Assembly: GCA_003282155.1 (NCBI GenBank)
Contig: QBZY01000011.1
Coordinates: forward strand, 1-49,078
DNA from: Pelagibacteraceae bacterium AG-337-I02
GTDB lineage: Bacteria > Pseudomonadota > Alphaproteobacteria > HIMB59 > GCA-002718135
Direction: 5' to 3'
DNA: 49,078 bases
The stretch's first letter is position 1. The number at the start of each line of letters is the position of its first letter. A model generated the notes under the pieces. That model had not been told where the DNA came from and searched no databases. It saw only the letters and a program-made list of their open reading frames with translations. This document shows positions 43,653-49,078 of the stretch, in pieces. The position numbers and the translations under genes are program-made.

Positions 43653-44549
43653 ATGAAAAGGTTTTCATCTGATTGGTATTGGTATTATGTAATTAACTAT
43701 GCTTTAGTAGTAATAATATTATTCCCTATTTACTGGACTTTCATTTCTTCAGTTAAGGTACCAGATGAATTAATTACAAGTAATCCAACTTTTTATCCTC
43801 ATAATTGGACATGGGAGTATTATGATACCACATGGAACTTTGATGATGAAATGAGGACTAAGCTTCAGAAAAAAATATCTGGAAGTACAACAATAACAGC
43901 AGGTATTGAAAGAGCTTTTTTTAATAGTGGTATAGTCACTTTAGGAACTATCGTCTTATCTTTAATTGTTTCAACACTAGCTGGTTATTCTTTAACTTTT
44001 TTTAGAATACCATTTAAGGAGGCAATTTTTATTGCAATAATTTTACCTATATTAATACCTGCTGTTTCTTTAATTATTCCTATATACAAATTATTAAAAT
44101 CTCTTGGATTGACTGATACTCACATTGGTTTAATTTTTTTACATTCAACAGGTATGCTACCTATTGGAGTTTTTATGATGAGAAATGCTTTTAGCAGTAT
44201 TCCTTCATCATTAAGAGAAGTAGCTTTGTTGGAGGGAACTTCAGAATTAAGAATAATGTCCACAATCATGATACCCCTTGCTGTTCCAGGGTTATTAACA
44301 GTAATGGTTTTTGCATTATATATTTCATGGAATGATTATATTTTAGCTTTCATTTATATAAACAGCCCTGAAAATATTATGCTTAATACTACACTTGCCA
44401 AAATAGCACTTGGAGGTGCTAAATTTGAAATGAAATGGGGTAATTTAACAGCAGGTTCAATTATAAGTTTTATACCAATTATTATTATTTATTCAATTTT
44501 ACAAAGATACTTTATCAGAGGTATTACAGGAAGTGCCGTTAAAGAATAA
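43653..44549 (+). CDS. Sugar ABC transporter permease, MalG type, copy 3
   Basis: A 298-aa MalG paralogue closest to copy 1 at the ends (F-S-S-D-W-Y-W-Y-Y, and I-T-G-S-A-V-K-E). The coupling loop is L-R-E-V-A-L-L-E-G-T-S-E-L-R-I-M. The first periplasmic loop is long but Lys/Thr-rich (K-L-Q-K-K-I-S-G-S-T-T-I-T-A-G) rather than acidic. The last contact loop is G-G-A-K-F-E-M-K-W-G. It starts one base after copy 2 and is followed by copy 4 after 5 bases. Confidence 0.92.
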   Translation: MKRFSSDWYWYYVINYALVVIILFPIYWTFISSVKVPDELITSNPTFYPHNWTWEYYDTTWNFDDEMRTKLQKKISGSTTITAGIERAFFNSGIVTLGTIVLSLIVSTLAGYSLTFFRIPFKEAIFIAIILPILIPAVSLIIPIYKLLKSLGLTDTHIGLIFLHSTGMLPIGVFMMRNAFSSIPSSLREVALLEGTSELRIMSTIMIPLAVPGLLTVMVFALYISWNDYILAFIYINSPENIMLNTTLAKIALGGAKFEMKWGNLTAGSIISFIPIIIIYSILQRYFIRGITGSAVKE

Positions 44550-44554
44550 TAGCG

Positions 44555-45373
44555 ATGTCTTTTATTTATAGAGACAAGTTTTGGTATTATACGATAAATA
44601 TCGTTTTATCTATTTTAATATTATTTCCCATTTTATTAATATTAATTCTTTCCATTAAAACTACAACTGAAATTAGGTTTGATAATATCTTTAGTCAATT
44701 TACTTTAAATAATTTTTATTCTATTTGGGATTTAGAAATAAGAACTAATAAAAATACTTTCAAACAATCTCTATTTAATAGTCTAGTTGTAACAAGTGGA
44801 ACTGTCATATTATCAATTACTATTAATGTTTCAGCTGGCTATGCAGTTTCATTACTAAAAATACCTTTCAAAAATTTTATCTTTATTTTATTAATTTTAC
44901 CTTTTTTAATCCCAGTCTATTCAATTATTATTCCTTTATATATTTTGCTCTATACACTTAATTTAAATGATAATTATTTAGGTTTAATAATAATTTATAC
45001 TATTTATATTATGCCAATTGGATTTTTTTTAATGTTTAATTCTTTTAACAGCATCCCACAATCTCTACGGGAAGTTGCATTATTAAATGGTAGTTCAGAA
45101 TTAAAAATACTTTTTTCAATTATGCTTCCATTAGCTATCCCTGGTTTAATTACTTTAGTGATATTTGCTATTTATATTTCTTGGACAGATTATTTACTGG
45201 CATTTATAATAATGAATTCTGCTGATATGCAAATGTTAAATGTAACTCTTTCAAAGGTAGGTTTTAGATCAATTTATCCATATGCTGGATACGTAATTTC
45301 TTACTTACCTTTCATGATTATTTTCATTTTACTTCAAAAATTTTATTTTAAGAGTATAATTTCTTCATCTTAA
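44555..45373 (+). CDS. Sugar ABC transporter permease, MalG type, copy 4 (divergent)
   Basis: A 272-aa MalG-family permease, shortest and most diverged of the four. The coupling loop is intact (L-R-E-V-A-L-L-N-G-S-S-E-L-K-I-L), so ATPase contact should be kept. The region before the last helix is shortened (R-S-I-Y-P-Y-A-G-Y) and lacks the W-G-x-L-x-A-G block of copies 1-3. The protein ends S-I-I-S-S-S instead of the conserved G-S-A-V-K-E. It may have a different partner or be losing function. The frame is fully open, with no stop or frameshift. Confidence 0.88.
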   Translation: MSFIYRDKFWYYTINIVLSILILFPILLILILSIKTTTEIRFDNIFSQFTLNNFYSIWDLEIRTNKNTFKQSLFNSLVVTSGTVILSITINVSAGYAVSLLKIPFKNFIFILLILPFLIPVYSIIIPLYILLYTLNLNDNYLGLIIIYTIYIMPIGFFLMFNSFNSIPQSLREVALLNGSSELKILFSIMLPLAIPGLITLVIFAIYISWTDYLLAFIIMNSADMQMLNVTLSKVGFRSIYPYAGYVISYLPFMIIFILLQKFYFKSIISSS

Positions 45374-45376
45374 AAT

Positions 45377-46411
45377 ATGAAAAATGAATTTATGAATGTA
45401 CCAATCTTTTCTGGAGAGGGTAAGGTACATTTTGAAGAGAGAAAAATACCAACACCGGCTGATAATCAACTTTTAATTCAAGCAAAAGCGAATTTATTGT
45501 GTGGATCTGATAGGAATCAATTTTACAATGGGAGTCCTCAATGTATTCCAGGACATGAAGGAGCTGGTGTAATTGTAGATAAAGGAAAAAATGCTAAATT
45601 TGAAATTGGTATGAAAGGTGCTGTATACTTATATGATTATTGCCATAATTGTCGAAGTTGCCAATTAGGTTTAACTAATCAATGTTTACATAAAAACTGC
45701 GATTATGGATTTAATGTTGATGGTGCTTTTTGTGAATATTATCTTGTAAATGATTATGTTTTTTTTCCTGTTGATGAAAGTGTAGATGTAATCAATGCTA
45801 CATTACTTTTAGATGTAATGGGTACTGGTGGTCATGCTACAAAAAGAGCACAATTAATTCATAAAGATATTCAATCAGTACTAATAAATGGAGCAGGACC
45901 TATCGGTCTTGGACTTCTGGCAATGAGTAAATTAACTTTTGCAAAAGATTTACCTGTTCTGATTAATGATGTTAAATCATCTAGATTGCCTTTAGCAGAA
46001 AGGATGGGTGGCTTACCTATAGACTTATCGAAACAATCTTTAGAGGAGGGTATGGAGAAACATGGAATTAAAAATCCTGATGTTACTATTGATGCAACTG
46101 GTAAAGCAATTGCTAGAAAAAATGCACTAAATGTCCTTGCTAAAAGAGGAGTTTTGGTAATGGTAGGTAATGGTGAGGGTTTAGAATTTGAACAATATCC
46201 AGATATGGGTGGTCCTGAAAGAAGCATTCTTGGAAGCGAGTATTTTTCATATAATGAAATGGAAGCAAATCATGAGTTGCTTAAAAACAATCAAGAATAT
46301 TTATCTCAAATTATTACTCATAAATACAATATTAAAGATGTTCAAAAATCATATGAACATTTCTTCTCTCCTGACTCTGATGCAGGTAAAATTGCTGTTG
46401 TTCATAACTAA
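45377..46411 (+). CDS. Zinc-dependent medium-chain alcohol/sugar dehydrogenase
   Basis: A 344-aa MDR-family dehydrogenase. The catalytic zinc region has L-C-G-S-D and P-G-H-E-G-A-G, the structural zinc lobe has C-H-N-C-R-S-C-Q-L-G-L-T-N-Q-C, and the NAD(P) Rossmann motif is N-G-A-G-P-I-G-L-G. Similar to sorbitol, threonine or sugar dehydrogenases. It starts 3 bases after the permease array and precedes the Gfo/Idh gene, so it probably oxidises the sugar released by GH127 or its product. Confidence 0.88.
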   Translation: MKNEFMNVPIFSGEGKVHFEERKIPTPADNQLLIQAKANLLCGSDRNQFYNGSPQCIPGHEGAGVIVDKGKNAKFEIGMKGAVYLYDYCHNCRSCQLGLTNQCLHKNCDYGFNVDGAFCEYYLVNDYVFFPVDESVDVINATLLLDVMGTGGHATKRAQLIHKDIQSVLINGAGPIGLGLLAMSKLTFAKDLPVLINDVKSSRLPLAERMGGLPIDLSKQSLEEGMEKHGIKNPDVTIDATGKAIARKNALNVLAKRGVLVMVGNGEGLEFEQYPDMGGPERSILGSEYFSYNEMEANHELLKNNQEYLSQIITHKYNIKDVQKSYEHFFSPDSDAGKIAVVHN

Positions 46412-46414
46412 TTG

Positions 46415-47395
46415 ATGAAAAAAATAAAAGTTGCACTTATTGGAACTGGAAACTGGTCTTTACAACATTGTCGTATTCTTTCGCAAAGCCCCCAAGTAGA
46501 ATTCTGCGGCATCTTAGGAAGAAATAAAGACAGAACTAAAAAAAGAGCCAAACTTTATGATGTTCCATATTATATCGATTTTAATGAACTAATAAAAAAT
46601 CAGAGACCTGACTTAATAAATATAAGTCTTCCTAATGAGCATCATTTCGACATGACAATGAAAGTGATTAAATCTAATACCCCATTATTTGTTGAGAAGC
46701 CTCTTGTTTTCAAAATGAGTGAAGCAAATAAACTTTTATCTGAAGCAAAAAAAAGAAATCTCTTTTTTGGAATTAATTTTAATTGGCATTATTCTACTCC
46801 TATTAAAAAAGCAATTAAAGCAATTAAAACTAATCAGCTAGGGGAAATTAATTTTATAACATGGAGATTTGGTGGTGGTGGAGGGGGAAAAAATTTAGAT
46901 CCTCATGGTAACTTAATTGAAACTCAATGCCATGGATTTGATATGCTTGAATATTTAAATGGACCAATTAAATCAGTTCATTCATTTATGACAGATAAAA
47001 CAAAAAAAGGTTTTAGCACGATGGTTGTATCAATGAATTTCCAAAATAAATCAATTGGTAGCTTACTTGGATCATATGATACATCATATCAATATCCTAA
47101 TTCTCATTATGTTGAGATTAATGGCTCAAAGGGTAGAATTCTAATAGAAGACCAGGTTCAAAAATATACATTTAATAAAAAAAATAGTGAAACAGCCGAA
47201 GTTTGGAGAGCTGGTTTTTTTAATGACTACGAGAGAGAGTTTTTACGAACTTTTGATGAACATTATAAGTTAGTAGTTAAAAATTTTTTAAACGGTAAAC
47301 AGCCTCCCATTCATGCTGATAAAGGAAAACGTGCATTGCAATTAGCATTAGCATGCATTAAGTCATTTGAATTAAAAAAAAGTATTGAAGTATAA
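46415..47395 (+). CDS. Gfo/Idh/MocA-family oxidoreductase
   Basis: A 326-aa NAD(P)-dependent sugar oxidoreductase. The N-terminal Rossmann motif is V-A-L-I-G-T-G-N-W and the diagnostic E-K-P of the family is in F-V-E-K-P-L-V. The C-terminal alpha/beta domain contains a Gly-rich loop (R-F-G-G-G-G-G-G-K). ATG 46415 was taken; an in-frame TTG at 46412 would add one residue. It is 3 bases from both the MDR dehydrogenase and the LacI gene. It probably oxidises or epimerises the imported sugar. Confidence 0.88.
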   Translation: MKKIKVALIGTGNWSLQHCRILSQSPQVEFCGILGRNKDRTKKRAKLYDVPYYIDFNELIKNQRPDLINISLPNEHHFDMTMKVIKSNTPLFVEKPLVFKMSEANKLLSEAKKRNLFFGINFNWHYSTPIKKAIKAIKTNQLGEINFITWRFGGGGGGKNLDPHGNLIETQCHGFDMLEYLNGPIKSVHSFMTDKTKKGFSTMVVSMNFQNKSIGSLLGSYDTSYQYPNSHYVEINGSKGRILIEDQVQKYTFNKKNSETAEVWRAGFFNDYEREFLRTFDEHYKLVVKNFLNGKQPPIHADKGKRALQLALACIKSFELKKSIEV

Positions 47396-47398
47396 ATT

Positions 47399-48397
47399 TT
47401 GAAAAAAAAAATTACATTAAAAGAAATTGCGCGAAAATGTAAAGTTAGTACCGCAACTGTATCTTTTGTCATTAATAATAAAAATCGAAAAGGTATTTCT
47501 GAAGCTACATGGTTTAAGATTGAAAATATTCTCAAAAAATATGGCTATAAAAAAAATAAATCATCAAAAAAACTAAAAAGAATAGTTTTTTGTTTTGAGA
47601 GTAGTACACATTTAGCTGCATCTAGATTTCTTCAAGGAATTGATAATGATACTTTATATAAAAATGAATTTATTTTTTTATTTAATGCTATTTCTAATAA
47701 TTTGGAAAATTTGAATAAAATTTATGAAAAATATAATCCTGATGGAATAATTATATCTACTGGAAGAACAAGGAAAATTGAATTTGATATTTCAAAGTAT
47801 AAATCTTCAAACATAGTTCTATTAAATTGTTGGGCGGATAAATTTAATGGCATATCAATTCTACCATCAGATTATAATAGTACAAAAAAAGTCATTAAAT
47901 CTTTATTAAATTCCAACAAAAAAAATATTGCAATAATTCTCCCAGAAAATTATTTTTGGCAAGGTTATGAAGATAGATTGTCAGGTTGGAGAGATGCTCA
48001 TTTTGAAAAAAATGTTAAAATTAATTCAAAACTAATTTGTCGTCCTATCAAAAATAAAAAATATGAATCTGATTCTTTAATTGGGTTTGAATCTTTAAAT
48101 AAATTAATAAAAAATAAAGTAAAAATAAATGCAATATTTGCAATGAATGATTTTTTAGCAATGGGTTGTTATCAGGCAGCAAAAGAGAATAAATTAAATA
48201 TACCTAAAAATTTTTCAATCATAGGTTATGATAATAGCACAACAGCAATTAATCTTAAACCATCACTATCTTCTATTAATCTACCTATTCCAGAAATGAC
48301 TTCTAAAGCTATTCAACATATATTTGATGAAAAAAATTATGATGAAAATTTCAAAATATTTGTAGATTGTGATTTAATACAAAGAAATTCCACATAA
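47399..48397 (+). CDS. LacI-family transcriptional regulator
   Basis: A 332-aa regulator with TTG start. The N-terminal helix-turn-helix and hinge are classic: I-T-L-K-E-I-A-R-K-C-K-V-S-T-A-T-V-S-F-V and then a helix ending K-K-Y-G-Y. The remaining 270 residues form the periplasmic-binding-like sugar-sensing domain (F-A-M-N-D-F-L-A-M-G and I-I-G-Y-D-N-S). It is the last gene of the sugar operon, 3 bases after Gfo/Idh, so it would be made with the genes it controls. The inverted repeat at 36679-36708 is its most likely operator. Confidence 0.92.
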   Translation: MKKKITLKEIARKCKVSTATVSFVINNKNRKGISEATWFKIENILKKYGYKKNKSSKKLKRIVFCFESSTHLAASRFLQGIDNDTLYKNEFIFLFNAISNNLENLNKIYEKYNPDGIIISTGRTRKIEFDISKYKSSNIVLLNCWADKFNGISILPSDYNSTKKVIKSLLNSNKKNIAIILPENYFWQGYEDRLSGWRDAHFEKNVKINSKLICRPIKNKKYESDSLIGFESLNKLIKNKVKINAIFAMNDFLAMGCYQAAKENKLNIPKNFSIIGYDNSTTAINLKPSLSSINLPIPEMTSKAIQHIFDEKNYDENFKIFVDCDLIQRNST

Positions 48398-48403
48398 AAA
48401 ATA

Positions 48404-49078
48404 TTATGATTTATATACGATCGTATTCATAGGATGATCTGCAATTTCACCAGCTTTTTTTCCTCCAAGAAATAATTCTGCATCACCTTTTCTATCTTTT
48501 GTTTCAAGTTTACCTACACGTGAACCATCTGCATAATAAGTTACAACCATTGCTTCACGAATTTTATCAGATTTATTTAATCCAGCCCCGTGAATTGTCC
48601 ATCCAAAATGAAAAGTACAATCACCAGCATTAATTGATTCTAATTCAACAACCTCTAATTGTTTTTCATCAATTATTTTATCATAGTGATTTTCAGATTT
48701 TTCATTGATTGATATTCCCATAAGATCGCCCATTGTGTGTGAGTTTTTAACAAAACGCATAATTCCCATATCTTTTGTGCAATCAATTAATGGCATCCAC
48801 ATGCCTATATGTAAGTTTGTATCTAACGGCCAAAAGAACTGATCTTGATGCCAATATGATTTTGTATCACCGGGGTGTTTAAAAATTGCTTGTTCATGAA
48901 AAATACGAACTGCGCCTACCTTCATTAAATCAGCAGCTATTTTTCCAAGGCGTTTTGAGAGACAAAAATTTTCAACTTCTTTTGAATCAAAACGAATATT
49001 TAATGCTTGATAAAAAGCTCCTCCAAATTCTTTTTCTTGGTTTTTAAATCTTTTTTTTGCAGTCTTACTTATTTCTTT
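48404..49078 (-). CDS. PhyH-family 2-oxoglutarate/Fe(II) dioxygenase, 5' end outside the window
   Basis: The frame is open from the right edge: the 51 codons before the internal ATG at 48925 read without a stop (for example F-G-G-A-F-Y-Q-A-L-N), so the start lies beyond 49078. The iron triad shows as H-Q-D in W-H-Q-D-Q-F-F and a distal His in W-T-I-H-G-A-G, with an Arg in R-E-A-M-V-V for 2-oxoglutarate. It converges on lacI with a 6-base gap. It is different from the PhyH protein at 24485-25279. Substrate unknown; a link with the sugar operon is only positional. Confidence 0.87.
   Translation of the reverse strand, partial: KEISKTAKKRFKNQEKEFGGAFYQALNIRFDSKEVENFCLSKRLGKIAADLMKVGAVRIFHEQAIFKHPGDTKSYWHQDQFFWPLDTNLHIGMWMPLIDCTKDMGIMRFVKNSHTMGDLMGISINEKSENHYDKIIDEKQLEVVELESINAGDCTFHFGWTIHGAGLNKSDKIREAMVVTYYADGSRVGKLETKDRKGDAELFLGGKKAGEIADHPMNTIVYKS

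Noticed and set aside
46188..46415. Plus-strand 75-codon open frame at the end of the zinc dehydrogenase gene
   Set aside because: A shadow in another frame of a clearly coding region; the composition is unlike a real protein and no family motif is present.
48404..48925. Complete 173-aa PhyH protein starting at 48925
   Set aside because: The frame continues without a stop to the right edge and the extra residues are coding-like, so the ATG is internal and the gene is truncated by the window.
1..49078. Mobile elements, prophage, CRISPR arrays, tRNA or rRNA genes
   Set aside because: No transposase, integrase, phage gene, regularly spaced direct repeats or tRNA/rRNA signature was seen in any gap; the gaps are too small and AT-rich.

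Overview
The window is very AT-rich, gene-dense bacterial DNA with short or overlapping gene junctions, many GTG/TTG starts, no tRNA, rRNA, insertion sequence or CRISPR, and only two gaps approaching 300 bp. The gene block argS - SPOR protein - scpA - scpB - tatA - tatB - tatC - serS - pcm is typical of Alphaproteobacteria. Together with the AT bias, compact genome, a DmdA-type DMSP demethylase and methylated-amine and osmolyte genes, it points to a streamlined marine alphaproteobacterium of the SAR11 / AEGEAN-169 (HIMB59-like) kind. The lineage is inferred from gene content only.

Layout. (1) 1-3278: argS (5' end outside the window), SPOR protein, scpA, scpB. (2) 3291-7546, minus strand: a four-gene mgsA-mgsB-mgsC-gmaS cassette (class II amidotransferase, GXGXG, FMN glutamate-synthase domain, type III glutamine synthetase), likely for N-methylglutamate / gamma-glutamylmethylamide metabolism, inserted inside the housekeeping block. 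(3) 7831-10995: tatABC, serS, pcm. (4) 10980-16798: MATE pump, rlmJ, cspA, a run of small membrane/EF-hand/TerB-DnaJ genes, a threonine/serine dehydratase and anmK. (5) 16799-17079: a gap holding a probable small structured RNA with two GGA-loop hairpins and a strong intrinsic terminator. (6) 17080-21972: nucleoside deaminase, a short site-2 protease, a MazG-like NTP pyrophosphatase, and a cysE-cysK-cystathionine lyase/synthase operon. (7) 22110-24499: enolase-superfamily enzyme, thioesterase, BASS symporter. (8) 24485-31319, minus: nine tightly packed genes (aminotransferase IV, sulfotransferase-like, hydratase, DCC protein, PsiE, photolyase-like FAD protein, ABC exporter pair, PhyH). (9) 31438-36647: MFS, a beta-hydroxyacid dehydrogenase, a 56-aa membrane protein, dmdA and two tandem EamA permeases.

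(10) 36727-49078: the most unusual region. It is a sugar operon with one binding protein, one MalF-type permease and one MalK-type ATPase, a cytoplasmic GH127 glycosidase with its complete zinc/cysteine active site, FOUR MalG-type permease paralogues, a zinc dehydrogenase, a Gfo/Idh/MocA oxidoreductase and a LacI-type regulator. A PhyH dioxygenase gene converges on it and runs off the right edge. The promoter carries a 30-bp inverted repeat overlapping a perfect TATAAT, a good candidate for the LacI operator. The proposed scheme is that an oligosaccharide (possibly an L-arabinofuranoside) is imported, cleaved inside the cell by GH127 and oxidised by the two dehydrogenases, with alternative MalG subunits perhaps broadening or switching importer specificity.
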